Below, in pieces: positions 51,356-60,279 of a stretch of DNA of 64,000 nucleotides. A program made the translations under genes and the position numbers. Below the pieces are notes generated by a model that ran no database searches, had not been told where the DNA came from, and was given only the letters and a program-made list of their open reading frames with translations. Numbering within the stretch: position 1 is the stretch's first letter; each line of letters opens with the position of its first letter. Source of the stretch: Bog-473 sp963787485 (GTDB lineage Bacteria; Actinomycetota; Acidimicrobiia; Acidimicrobiales; RAAP-2); contig CAWBDF010000007.1 of NCBI GenBank assembly GCA_963787485.1, forward strand, positions 744,001 to 808,000, in the 5' to 3' direction.

Positions 51356-52018
51356 GTGTGCTTCTCCCCCGAAGGCGATCTTGTCGGGGGACTGGTGGTC
51401 ACCGCCATCGGTATCGACGCGTACCACCACCTCCGCGGACAGAACAATCACCTGCTGTTCGCGACTGTGCCACTCGTACTCGGGATTCATCAACTCGATG
51501 AATCGCTCGTTTGGTGGGGCCTCGAAGGACCCGTTCCGCACTGGCTCGGAAGTCTCGCGATGTGGATCTACTTGTTGATTGCCATGGTGGTCGTCCCCAT
51601 CCTCGTGCCTCTCTCGATCTGGAAGCTTCAACCGACATCGCAGCGACGATGGGTCGTCGCTCCGTTTGTGGGCCTCGGCATCGTTGTGGCGACCGTCCTC
51701 CTGATCACCATGTTGCAGGGGCCGGTCTCGGTCAGGCTGGGCGCGCACCATCTCGCCTACAGCATCGGGCTTCGCAATGGGATCCTGATTGTCGGTCTCT
51801 ATGTTCTTGCGACGTGTGGGTCACTCCTATGCTCGGGCTACCGGGACATTGTGATCTTCGGCGTTGCGAATCTGATCGCAGTGATCGTCTTGGCTCGGCT
51901 GACTGCCGATGGATTTGCGTCGCTGTGGTGTTTCTACGCGGCCATTGCCGCCGGCTTCGTCTCGCTTCACATGCGCCTCGGGAGACCCCACCGAGCGAAG
52001 CCCTACGCTCTGAGCTAA
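51356..52018 (+). CDS. DUF6629 membrane protein
   Basis: 220 aa. The family opening CFSPEGDLVGGLVVTAIGIDAYHHLRG fits GTG 51356 as start. About six or seven helices follow (e.g. HLLFATVPLVLGIHQLDESLVWWG and MWIYLLIAMVVVPILVPLSI). Charged/His residues in helix 2 (HQLDESLVWWG) are conserved-looking. DUF6629 proteins have no assigned role. The ribosome site is weak, so a start farther upstream cannot be excluded. Confidence 0.75.
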   Translation: MCFSPEGDLVGGLVVTAIGIDAYHHLRGQNNHLLFATVPLVLGIHQLDESLVWWGLEGPVPHWLGSLAMWIYLLIAMVVVPILVPLSIWKLQPTSQRRWVVAPFVGLGIVVATVLLITMLQGPVSVRLGAHHLAYSIGLRNGILIVGLYVLATCGSLLCSGYRDIVIFGVANLIAVIVLARLTADGFASLWCFYAAIAAGFVSLHMRLGRPHRAKPYALS

Positions 52019-52369
52019 GTCCGTCGAATGACGGAAGCGGCTCAGGCGTTCACGTTGTTCGGGAGCGTCTTCAAGGTAGTTTTCCACGCTGAATAGACCC
52101 CGCGCCTCTTCAAGGGATCGCCTGAGCCAGCGAGTACTGGCTGACCCCGAGCGGGTCCAGGAAGTAGTCGACCCGGTGCCGCCAGCTCCCTTTAGCTCGC
52201 GGCGCCGTCCTCGCAAGGGTGGCAGCGTTCAGACGGAAGGGCATGCTGACAAGGCTGGTTGGCCCTGGTTTCCGACCTGACCGGGTGGTTAGGATCGGGA
52301 GGTCGCGGCGGTCCGCAGAGTACGAACCGGGGTTCGTGCCGACGCCCGCGCTGACGGTTGAGGAGAGTA
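52019..52369. other. Intergenic interval
   Basis: 351 bp between DUF6629 and the SDR gene. Frames are open on both strands but none looks like protein; I see no repeat, terminator or operator I can support. Confidence 0.5.
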
Positions 52370-53242
52370 GTGAGCACACGGGTCGCGCTGGTCACCGGTG
52401 CCAGCCGAGGAATCGGGAAGGCGAGTGCGATCGCGCTCGCCGATGCGGGGTTCGACGTGGCCATCGCGGCGCGGACCGTCCACGAGGGCGAAGGCCGGGA
52501 CGAACGCCACCCAGGAGAAACGATCCCCGGCAGTCTCGACTCCACCGCGGAGGCGATCAGGGCGGCCGGGCGAAAGGTGCTCCCCGTGCAACTCGATCTC
52601 CTCGATCGGCCATCGTGGTCCGCGGGCGTCGACCAGGTCCTCACGGCCTGGTCCCGGGTGGACGTACTGGTGAACAACGCCCGCCATCAGCGCTTCGACC
52701 ACCGGGCGCGCTTCGCGGACCTGTCGATCGAGACCCTCGACCTCGAGCTGCAGGGAAACCTGCTGGCACCAGTGGTCCTCAGCAAGCTCGTGCTGCCCGG
52801 GATGCTCGAGCGGGGGTCCGGCACCATCATCAACCTGACCTCCAGCGCCGGATACCAAAACCCGCCCGGGACGGTAGAGAACGGCGGCTGGTCCACCAGC
52901 TACGCGCTGGCCAAGGGCGGGCTGCACCGGCTCGCGGGCATGATCGCGATCGAGCTTGGCGACCAGGGAATCCTGGCGTTCAACCTCCAGCCCGGGTTCG
53001 TGGTCGGAGAGAAGAACGCTCATCGCCTGGCGGAGCTCGGTGCGATCGGCAAGTCGGTGCCTGCGCCTCCCGCGGCCATCGGTTCGGTCGTGTCGTGGTT
53101 GGCGACGAACCCCGAGGCGGCGGAGATGAACGGCAAGACCATCGAGGGGCAGTACTTCTGCCTCGAACGAGAGCTCTATCCCGACTGGCGTCAGGGCCGC
53201 ACCGATGACGGCGCCGTCGGTCCGAGGGTCGCTGTCTGGTAG
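52370..53242 (+). CDS. SDR oxidoreductase with extended beta-2 insertion (paralogue A)
   Basis: 290 aa from GTG 52370, GGAG five bases upstream. NAD(P) motif TGASRGIGKASA; active-site YALAK; NNA in VLVNNARHQ. After beta-2 there is a ~25-residue insertion (TVHEGEGRDERHPGETIPGS) shared by the SDRs at 54613 and 61517, which marks a separate subfamily. Other shared features: LVLPGMLERGSGTIINLTSSAGY and the C-terminal GKTIEGQYFCLERELYPDW. Substrate unknown. First of a group with a TetR gene and two minus-strand SDRs. Confidence 0.88.
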   Translation: MSTRVALVTGASRGIGKASAIALADAGFDVAIAARTVHEGEGRDERHPGETIPGSLDSTAEAIRAAGRKVLPVQLDLLDRPSWSAGVDQVLTAWSRVDVLVNNARHQRFDHRARFADLSIETLDLELQGNLLAPVVLSKLVLPGMLERGSGTIINLTSSAGYQNPPGTVENGGWSTSYALAKGGLHRLAGMIAIELGDQGILAFNLQPGFVVGEKNAHRLAELGAIGKSVPAPPAAIGSVVSWLATNPEAAEMNGKTIEGQYFCLERELYPDWRQGRTDDGAVGPRVAVW

Positions 53243-53284
53243 CCCCGCGAGACCTCCACCGAAGACCACGGCCGGGACCCGCAC

Positions 53285-53833
53285 GTGACGCGACCCTCGG
53301 CACAGGGCAGCGCGCGTGAGCGGGTCGTGCTCGCGGCTCGCGCCTTATTCGTCGAATACGGCGTCGATGGCACTTCCATGCAGATGGTCGCCGACGCACT
53401 GGGGGTCACAAAGGGGGCAGTCTTCTACCACTTCAAGACCAAGCGGGATCTCGTCGAGGCGAGTGCAAGCCTCGAGCTCGACGGACTCGAGGCGGCCCTC
53501 GACATCGCCGATGCAGCCGTCTCGCGCCGTGACGCCCGCGAGGTGCTGCTGACGTACGCCATCGACCGGGCCGTGCTGCGCCGTCGGGAGACGACCAACC
53601 TCCAGAGCGACCCGGCGATGATCCGCATTCTCAACGAGCAAGGCCGGTTCCGGGCGCTGACAGAACGCTTTCATCGGATCTTCTTCGACGCTGACACGCC
53701 CACCGGCCGGACTGACGCGGCCATCCTGAGCGCGGTCGTCGGCCAGGCCGTCACAAATCCACTGGTCGAGGACCTCGACGACGCCGAACTCCGCGCCGAG
53801 CTGCTCCGGGCGGCGCGCCGCCTGCTTCCCTGA
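53285..53833 (+). CDS. TetR-family regulator
   Basis: 182 aa from GTG 53285. HTH at about residues 10-55: ERVVLAARALFVEYGVDGTSMQMVADALGVTKGAVFYHFKTKRDLVE, longest recognisable part AVFYHFKTKRDL. The C-terminal domain contains the short LRRRETTNLQSDPAMIRIL segment. Surrounded by SDR genes; a 20-bp imperfect palindrome at 55548-55567, before the minus-strand SDR pair, is a plausible operator. Confidence 0.9.
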   Translation: MTRPSAQGSARERVVLAARALFVEYGVDGTSMQMVADALGVTKGAVFYHFKTKRDLVEASASLELDGLEAALDIADAAVSRRDAREVLLTYAIDRAVLRRRETTNLQSDPAMIRILNEQGRFRALTERFHRIFFDADTPTGRTDAAILSAVVGQAVTNPLVEDLDDAELRAELLRAARRLLP

Positions 53834-53863
53834 TGATCCTTTGGGCAGCCGCCGGAAGGATCA
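53834..53863. terminator. Hairpin between convergent genes
   Basis: tgatcctt (53834-53841) pairs with aaggatca (53856-53863), a perfect eight-base stem with a 14-base GC-rich loop, exactly between the TetR and SDR stops. It could terminate transcription in both directions; there is no long U tract. Confidence 0.65.
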
Positions 53864-54616
53864 GCGCAAGTACGCCGCGCCGCCGTCGACGGGAACGATC
53901 GTGCCTGTGATCATCCCGGCGTCGGGCCCAACGAGGAACGCGACGGCACGACCGACGTCGAGCTCGGCATCGCCCATGCGTCCGATCGGAACGTGGTCGA
54001 GCGAGCGCGCCGCCGCCTCGGGATTGTGGTGCAACCACTGCTCGTAGCCCGGTGACGACACAAGAGGTTGCACGGTGTTGACGCGGATGCCATCGCGGCC
54101 CCACTCGACCGCCGCGGCCCGGCTGAACGTCTGGAGCGCGGATTTCGCCGCGGCATACGCCGCGAGACCCGGCGGCCCCGCCAGCGTTGCCGCTCCCGAG
54201 CTGATGTTGACGATCGCGCCATCGTCACGAAGATACGGGTGGCACGCGCGCATGAACCGGAACGCTGCGAGGGGACCCGACGTCCACGCGTCGTCCACGA
54301 CTTCTTCGGTGACCTCGAGGAGCGTCCCAGTCCCAGGGGTCTGCGCGTTGTTGACGAGGATCCGAATCCCGCCGAAGGCAGCGACCACGGTGTCGACCGC
54401 CCGCTCGATCGCGGGGAGTTCACGTACGTCGCACACCACGGGAATCGCGGTGCCGCCGCGCTGTTCGATCTCGCCGCAGGTGTCTCCGAGGGTGTCCTCA
54501 GAGCGGTCGATCACCGCAACCGGCGCGCCCTCGGCGGCGAGCGCGAGAGCGATCCCCCTGCCGACGCCACGTCCCGCCCCAGTGATCAGCGCGGGACGGC
54601 CGGTCAAGGTGCTCAC
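53861..54616 (-). CDS. Classical SDR oxidoreductase
   Basis: 251 aa from GTG 54616, which overlaps the upstream SDR stop (GTGA). TGAGRGVGRGIA cofactor motif, VNNAQTPGTGTLL, SSGAATLAG, catalytic YAAAK, and the C-terminal FLVGPDAGMITGTIVPVDGG ending. A standard dehydrogenase/reductase without the paralogue insertion. Cotranslated with the SDR upstream, so the two probably act on the same pathway. Confidence 0.88.
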   Translation of the reverse strand: MSTLTGRPALITGAGRGVGRGIALALAAEGAPVAVIDRSEDTLGDTCGEIEQRGGTAIPVVCDVRELPAIERAVDTVVAAFGGIRILVNNAQTPGTGTLLEVTEEVVDDAWTSGPLAAFRFMRACHPYLRDDGAIVNISSGAATLAGPPGLAAYAAAKSALQTFSRAAAVEWGRDGIRVNTVQPLVSSPGYEQWLHHNPEAAARSLDHVPIGRMGDAELDVGRAVAFLVGPDAGMITGTIVPVDGGAAYLR

Positions 54617-55486
54617 GACCACACACTCTCCTTCCTGCCGATCGATCCGATGTCGGCCTCCGACGTGCGCCAGTCCGGGTGCAGGCCTCGCTCGAGGGCG
54701 AAGTTCTGGCCTTCGATCGTCTTGCCGTTGAACGTCGCCGCCTCCCGGTCCGCTGCGAGCCACGCCACTACTGCGCCCAGCGCTGCGGGTGGAGCTCCGT
54801 CCCAGGGAATTCCGAGCTGCTTGGCCATCGCCTCCATCCGTTCGGTGAGCACGAAGCCAGGCTGCACATTGAACGCCTTGATCCCACGGTCGCCGAGCTC
54901 GAGGGCGAGCATGCCGGCGAGGCGGTGGAACGAGCCCTTCACCAAGGCGTAGGTGACCGACCATCCGCCTTTGCCCGACGGCACGGGCGGGTCCATGTAG
55001 CCCGCCGTCGAGGACAGGTTGACGATCGTGCCGTCGCCCCGCTCGAGCATCCCCGGCAGGACCAGTTTCACCAGGGCCACAAACGACAGGACATTGGCGT
55101 CGATCTCCTTCTCGATCGTCCGCATCGGCACGTCGACGAAGGGATCGTTGTGACCCGGTTCGACGTGGAGCGCGTTGTTGACCAGCACGTCGACGCGGCC
55201 CCAGGCGTCGAGCACCCGTTGCGCGGCGGCACCCACCGAGGCGCGGTCGCTGAGGTCCATCTGCACGGGCAGCGCCCGTTGGCCGGCCGCCTCAACACCG
55301 GCCGGTGCTCTCGATGCTGCCGGGAATGGCGTGGTGGTCCTCGGCAAGTGGCTCCCGTCCGTCACCCTCGTGCAGCGTTCTGGATGCGAGGGCAACGTCG
55401 AATCCGCGCTTGGCGAGCTCGAGGGCACAACCCTTCCCGATCCCGCGGCTCGAACCAACCACCAGAGCGACACGACGGTCTGACAT
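54613..55486 (-). CDS. SDR with extended insertion (paralogue B), apparent frameshift
   Basis: About 290 aa joining two frames. N-terminus from ATG 55486 (GGGAGG five bases upstream): VALVVGSSRGIGKGCALELA and SRTLHEGDGREPLAEDHHAIPGS. From about 55300 it continues in another frame with GVEAAGQRALPVQMDLSDRASVG and onward: LVKLVLPGMLERGDGTIVNLSS, catalytic YALVK, GKTIEGQNFALERGLHPDW. The length of paralogue A suggests either a one-base insertion or a two-base deletion at the junction. Overlaps the classical SDR downstream. A TetR-type palindrome lies 62 bp upstream. Confidence 0.82.
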
Positions 55487-55798
55487 CGAACCTCCCACGA
55501 CGTCTTTCGCTATACGCGGGACCCCGCCTCGCGCCGATTGTGGCGAATACTAACCGGTCGGTCAGTAGTGGCCAATCCGCCGCGTTACCACTCCCTTCCC
55601 ATCTGACAACAAAGGTGACGTGGCCATCAGGCCGGACCCGGTGTGGCGCAGACTACCGGCGTGGCGAACCCGTTCAATCCTGATGGACCGCACTACCATC
55701 CGAGTTGGCCAGTTGGGGCACGAAGTCCCCGGGACACTGCGAAGCCAGATCGCTGAGGTCCATCTGGTTCAGTCACGTCCGACCCTAGGAGGGTGACG
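55487..55798. other. Divergent control region
   Basis: 312 bp between the minus-strand SDR and the plus-strand methyltransferase. Contains the palindrome at 55548-55567; otherwise nothing recognised. Confidence 0.6.
55548..55567. promoter_or_regulatory. TetR-type imperfect palindrome upstream of SDR pair
   Basis: tactaaccggtcggtcagta: arms TACTAACCG and CGGTCAGTA match at eight of nine positions (16 of 20 overall). The pattern fits many TetR-family operators. It lies 62 bp upstream of SDR paralogue B; the TetR at 53285 is the nearest candidate. Confidence 0.7.
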
Positions 55799-56497
55799 AT
55801 GGTCAAACCGGTAGCAATGAACATCAGCGATTGGAACGCATGGCACGAGGAGTACGACGACCCAAACTCAGAGCTTGCCTTCCGACTTCGGCTCGTGCAA
55901 GCACGCGTCGTGGCGGCGGTGGACACGTGCGAACACGATCCGGTGGCGATCGTGAGCATCTGCGGTGGTCAGGGTCGGGAAGTGATCGGCGCGCTGGAAA
56001 AACATCCGAGGCGCGCCAAAGTTGCTGGCTTTTTGGTCGAACTCCATCCGGACAATGCGTCCTTCGCACATGAATGGGCCCATCGAAGTGGCATGACTCT
56101 GTTTCAGGTGATCAATGCCGATGCATCGGTGAGCGATACCTACAAGGATGTCAACCGTGCTGACGTTGTTGTGATCTCCGGAGTCTTTGGCCATATCGAC
56201 ACTCACGACATCCGACGCACTATTGGTTTCCTAAGAGAGCTCTGTGCGCCTGGGAGCACCGTCATCTGGACCTCCTACGAGGTCTATCCCGAGCGAACTC
56301 AGAAAATCAAAGCCATCTTCACGGAAAATGATTTCGAAGAGACAGGCTCCGACCTGACGCCAGAAGGCACGTTCGGGGTGATCCAAGAGCGATACGCGGG
56401 TGTCCCATTGCCGCTCGGAGAGAACCGGAAGATCTTCAGCTTCGGATCGTCGAGAAAGCGAAGGGATCCCCATGGCACGACACATAGCGGATCCTGA
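55799..56497 (+). CDS. Class I SAM-dependent methyltransferase-like protein
   Basis: 232 aa from ATG 55799 (GGAGG six to seven bases upstream). The motif I region is IVSICGGQGREVIGAL, motif II-like GFLVELHPDNASFAHEWA, then DVVVISGVFGHID and LRELCAPGSTVIWTSY. The C-terminal half has TFGVIQERYAGVPLPLGE. Substrate not predictable; SDR-paired neighbours suggest secondary metabolism or catabolism. Divergent from the SDR pair across the palindrome region. Confidence 0.82.
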   Translation: MVKPVAMNISDWNAWHEEYDDPNSELAFRLRLVQARVVAAVDTCEHDPVAIVSICGGQGREVIGALEKHPRRAKVAGFLVELHPDNASFAHEWAHRSGMTLFQVINADASVSDTYKDVNRADVVVISGVFGHIDTHDIRRTIGFLRELCAPGSTVIWTSYEVYPERTQKIKAIFTENDFEETGSDLTPEGTFGVIQERYAGVPLPLGENRKIFSFGSSRKRRDPHGTTHSGS

Positions 56498-56538
56498 TGG
56501 CCTCTGTGCCTGACTGAGGTGGGTCTTTCCGAGCCGGG

Positions 56539-57033
56539 CTATCGGTCCTCATGGAGAGGGCGAAGCTCAATGATCGGGAGCGCGCGCGTCGTCTGCGCCT
56601 GGTATCCGCGGTAGACGTCGTTGAGGTTGCTGAAGAGGTAATCGCGATCCTCTCCCTGCGTCATCACCGCTTCGGCGCGAAACGTCTCGCCCCGCCACTC
56701 GACGGTCACAATTGGGTTCGCCACAATGTTGTGGTACCACTGCGGGTTCTTCGGAAGCCCCGCCGACGACGCGACGACGACGAGGCGACCGTCTATCTCC
56801 TCGACGCCGACGGGGACCGTCCGTTCGATCCCACTCTTCGCGCCGTTCATGGTGAGCAAGACGATCGAGGCCGGGGGGAGCTCACCCGTGCGCTTCCCGC
56901 CAGAAGCCCGGTAATCGGCGATCAACGCCTCGTTGAAGCGTCGGGCTTTCTCGCCCGGTCCGGTCGACCGCATCTCTTCGACGACCTCGGCGAGTGCCGC
57001 AATGGTCGCCCCGGGCGATGTCTGCTCGTCCAT
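56539..57033 (-). CDS. DDN-like F420-dependent nitroreductase-family protein
   Basis: 164 aa split-barrel protein of the deazaflavin-dependent nitroreductase (DDN) type, widespread in mycobacteria and other F420-making actinobacteria. Markers: RFNEALIADYRASGGKRTGE, ASIVLLTMNGAKSGIERTVPVG, ASSAGLPKNPQWYHNIVANPIVTVEW (longest matched part WYHNIVANP). The ATG has GGAGG upstream with six-base spacing. Convergent with the methyltransferase gene. Confidence 0.9.
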   Translation of the reverse strand: MDEQTSPGATIAALAEVVEEMRSTGPGEKARRFNEALIADYRASGGKRTGELPPASIVLLTMNGAKSGIERTVPVGVEEIDGRLVVVASSAGLPKNPQWYHNIVANPIVTVEWRGETFRAEAVMTQGEDRDYLFSNLNDVYRGYQAQTTRALPIIELRPLHEDR

Positions 57034-57477
57034 GGTTGTCCTCCCTCCGGCTCCAACAATGACTCCCCAGCATGATCTCTGGTCGCAAGAGTCGCTGGCC
57101 GAGGAAGCCAGTTGGCCCCAAATTACCCACCTACGAGCCGTCTGCGTGGTGGGCGCTAGGGGTGACGTGCGCGCCGAAGGAATCGAGGTACATCTCTGTC
57201 TCCCACAAATCCCGCCTCTCTTTCAATCCTTGGTCCGTAGAACAGACACTTCGAGCGTGGAGACCTGGTGAACCTGGCTCGACTACGTAATACGGCACTC
57301 GACGAGGACTGATCCGCTGAGATGAGACCCCCTTGACCGCACTCCCAATGCGGACAAGAGTGGCTCGACGCCTGCAAGTGGCGGCGGCGACGCTCGGAAC
57401 ACCTCTGAACGTGACGGAGTGTCCGACTCTGAGGTGAGGGAAGCGTCCGACCGTGACGAAGGACAGGAGGTGGACCA
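57034..57477. other. Gene-poor interval before the amidohydrolase
   Basis: 444 bp with only shadow frames on both strands. It must include promoters for DDN (minus) and the amidohydrolase (plus). No repeat or palindrome I can support. Confidence 0.5.
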
Positions 57478-58848
57478 GTGGATGAGGTGGTCATTATCTC
57501 GGTGGACTCTCACGCCCAGCCACTGCCTGCGATGTGGGCACAGTATCTCGAGAAGCGCTATCACCAGCTCTTGCCCAGCCTGCGCCAGGAGAACTCTCGG
57601 TTCACTGAGATATTCGGCGGTCTGGTCCTTGACCGGATCTACTCGGACGTCGAAGTCTTCGACCGAGATCACATATTCAGGGAGGGTGGCGCACGCGGCC
57701 TCTACGACCTAGATGTCCGGCTCGCCGAGATGGACCGAGAAGGGATAGCGGCCGAATACGTCTACTTCGGTGACCCGCGCGCCGTGAGCCTCTTCTTCGC
57801 GAATTCGAACCAGAAGTACCAGCCCGACGTGGTTGAAGCCGGAATCCGCGCTTGGCACCGCTGGCTCGACGATGCCTTCGGCAGCGCAAAGGACCGGCTA
57901 CTTCTCGTCGGAGTGGTGGGTTGCGGTCCCTGTTTTGACGTGGAGGCGACCCTCAATGAGCTCGCCTGGGTCTCCGATCACGGGTTCGTCGGCACCTTTC
58001 TGCCCGGGTTCACCAGATATCCCGGCCAGCCCCCGCTTTTTGACGAGTTCTGGGAACCCTTCTGGTCGTTCTGTGAAGCGCGGGACCTGGCTCTCTTCCT
58101 CCATGCTGGCTACGGACCCGAGCAGGGCCCCTTCGCCGCGGACGTCGCTGTCCTTCACGAGGAAATACAGACAAGCGGTGGCATGACAAAAGAACTGCTC
58201 GAACGGCGCACGACCGACATCCTCACCAACGAGTTCTTTTCGAAATTCAAGACCCGCAGGCCGCTGTGGCAACTGATGCTTGGGGGGGTCTTCGATCGCC
58301 ACCCGAAACTCAAGTTCGTCATGACAGAGATCCGAGCCGACTGGCTCCCCGCGACCTTGCAGCACCTCGAGGCCGTCTACCGAGACCATCGGGAGGATCT
58401 CCCAGCGAGGCGTTCACCAACCGATTACTGGCACAGCAATTGCTTCACCAGCCTCTCGTTCGTGCATCGCTCGGAGATGGCAATGCGCCATGAGATCGGT
58501 GTCGAACAGATCGCATTCGGGCGTGACTATCCGCATCCCGAGGGAACCTGGCCGAATACCACCGAATGGCTCAAGGATGCCCTCATCGGGGTGCCGGAGG
58601 ACGAGGCGCGCCTGATGTTGGGGGAGAACGCCATCCGTTTCTTCGGTCTCGACGGCCCCAAACTGATCCGCATCGCAGAGCGCGTCGGTCCCACGATGGA
58701 CGAGATCACGGGTGGTCCAGACGTTGATCCCGCACTTCTCAGGCACTTCGATCTTCGCGGTGGCTATCTCAAGCCACCAGAGGCCGATGCGAACCTCGAG
58801 TCGGTGGACGCAATTGTGAGAGAGGACATGGCGCTGCTCGCTCCATGA
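57478..58848 (+). CDS. Amidohydrolase-family metal hydrolase (third paralogue)
   Basis: 456 aa from GTG 57478 with AGGAGG eight bases upstream. Motifs: ISVDSHAQPL (DxH), LFLHAGYGPEQ, KFVMTEIRADWLPATL, FVHRSEMAMRHEIGVE, FGRDYPHPEGTWPNT. Same family as the genes at 31259 and 32932, whose order YLEKRYHQLLP, MLGGVFDRHP and LGENAIRFFGLD is also kept. Leads a plus-strand group with a DUF1214-like gene and a sulfotransferase. Substrate unknown. Confidence 0.9.
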   Translation: MDEVVIISVDSHAQPLPAMWAQYLEKRYHQLLPSLRQENSRFTEIFGGLVLDRIYSDVEVFDRDHIFREGGARGLYDLDVRLAEMDREGIAAEYVYFGDPRAVSLFFANSNQKYQPDVVEAGIRAWHRWLDDAFGSAKDRLLLVGVVGCGPCFDVEATLNELAWVSDHGFVGTFLPGFTRYPGQPPLFDEFWEPFWSFCEARDLALFLHAGYGPEQGPFAADVAVLHEEIQTSGGMTKELLERRTTDILTNEFFSKFKTRRPLWQLMLGGVFDRHPKLKFVMTEIRADWLPATLQHLEAVYRDHREDLPARRSPTDYWHSNCFTSLSFVHRSEMAMRHEIGVEQIAFGRDYPHPEGTWPNTTEWLKDALIGVPEDEARLMLGENAIRFFGLDGPKLIRIAERVGPTMDEITGGPDVDPALLRHFDLRGGYLKPPEADANLESVDAIVREDMALLAP

Positions 58849-58976
58849 GCCGACCTGGTCAGAGATTGTTCAGCCAAGGTCCTACTGCGGCGCCGATCGC
58901 AGCATCGCATCAAGATCGCCCCACTTATACTTCGACTGGCGCGTGCTGAGCCATCGCATCAGGAGGTGGAGTCGTA

Positions 58977-60218
58977 GTGGCGATCGGAGACTACGAACGG
59001 GACGCGGATCTGCTCGAGGGATGGAACGCATTCTGCGAGCAAGTCCGTCTGGCCGGTGAACAAGTCTTCAAGGACGACAATGGCGCCACCGAAGTCGAAC
59101 GCTGCAGCGGGTTCAACTATCTGACCCAGAACCTGAGCCAAGCCTTCGACATCTGGCTGGAGAACCGCAGGACCAAGCAACCGTTTTTTCACCCGTTTTG
59201 CAGCCCCATTCGCAAGCTGGGCTGCGACGACGCGGACTGTATCTACTTCCAGTCCTGGATCAACGATCACGACACGTACAGGATCAGCGGGCGACGTGGT
59301 TCGTCCCGCATGCTGAACTTCGCCGTCCACGGACCCTGGAGGCCCGGTTACCTGCACGAGCCGTTTGGAGATTTTCCCTTCGCCAATGTCTTCGGCGAGG
59401 ATCTCGACGTGGACGGCGATGATCACTTCGAGTTGTGGATCAGCCCCGACCAACACCCAGGGAACTGGATCGAGTCACAACCCGGCACCCGCAAGATCTT
59501 CTGCCGCCAGTACTTCGACCGGTGGGACGAGAAACCCGGCGCCTTCAGGATCGAGAGGGTCGGACCTCCGGAACCTCCCGCACCCCTCTCCGTCGACACC
59601 CTCCTCGAAGCCATGGGCGCCGCAGGATCCTTTGTGTACGACACGGTCAGCTATTGGCCAGACGCGCTGTGGGACCGCTACCGGATCCGTGAACAGATCA
59701 ATCAGCTGGTGGCGCAGGAGGCGGACGAGTCGAAGGGGGTGAAGCCGCCCCATACGGACGAGATCGATGCGAAACGAGGACGCGTTGTCGGTCACCTGGC
59801 CTGGGAACTGCCTCGGGACAGTGCGATGGTCATCGAATTCGATCCTGGCGATTCGTTCTGGCAGGTGACCAACATGAATGTGTTCGGTGCCAGCCTGGAC
59901 TTCCGTTACCGCCAGGTGAACCTGACTTCAGGTACGAGCGTGAGGGACTCCGACCAGAAGGTGCGGCTCATCATGTCGCATGTGGATCCGGGCTTCGCCA
60001 ACTGGATCGATACTCAGGAGCACGGCCGAGGATGGATGTTCTTCCGCAACGTCCGCACCCGAACCCTCCCGGAAGTCCGGACCAGGATCGTCGCCATGGA
60101 GGATGTCGGGACGGACCTGGAGGGCGTCTCGCCGCGGATCACCCAGGCCGAGCGCGAAGCCGAAATGCGGACCCGTCTCGCGGCGTACGCCAGGCGACTC
60201 CCCACCCTCGGGGTCTAA
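58977..60218 (+). CDS. DUF1214-like protein
   Basis: 413 aa from GTG 58977, GGAGGTGGAG upstream. The C-terminal half carries the DUF1214-type beta-rich region (FWQVTNMNVFGASLDFRYRQ, VRLIMSHVDPGFANWIDTQ, GWMFFRNVRTRTLPEV). The N-terminal half (SGFNYLTQNLSQAFDIWLENR, SSRMLNFAVHGPW) is characteristic of long members found near steroid or terpenoid catabolic genes. No catalytic residues known. Probably cotranscribed with the amidohydrolase and the sulfotransferase. Confidence 0.72.
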   Translation: MAIGDYERDADLLEGWNAFCEQVRLAGEQVFKDDNGATEVERCSGFNYLTQNLSQAFDIWLENRRTKQPFFHPFCSPIRKLGCDDADCIYFQSWINDHDTYRISGRRGSSRMLNFAVHGPWRPGYLHEPFGDFPFANVFGEDLDVDGDDHFELWISPDQHPGNWIESQPGTRKIFCRQYFDRWDEKPGAFRIERVGPPEPPAPLSVDTLLEAMGAAGSFVYDTVSYWPDALWDRYRIREQINQLVAQEADESKGVKPPHTDEIDAKRGRVVGHLAWELPRDSAMVIEFDPGDSFWQVTNMNVFGASLDFRYRQVNLTSGTSVRDSDQKVRLIMSHVDPGFANWIDTQEHGRGWMFFRNVRTRTLPEVRTRIVAMEDVGTDLEGVSPRITQAEREAEMRTRLAAYARRLPTLGV

Positions 60219-60279
60219 GCCGACCCGACGTGGAAGCCAAGGCGACAACGACGTCCCAAAACGACCTTCTGGAGCGATC

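Noticed and set aside
52289..53284. Long minus-strand open frame (331 codons) opposite SDR A
   Set aside because: No motif; the plus strand encodes a clear SDR.
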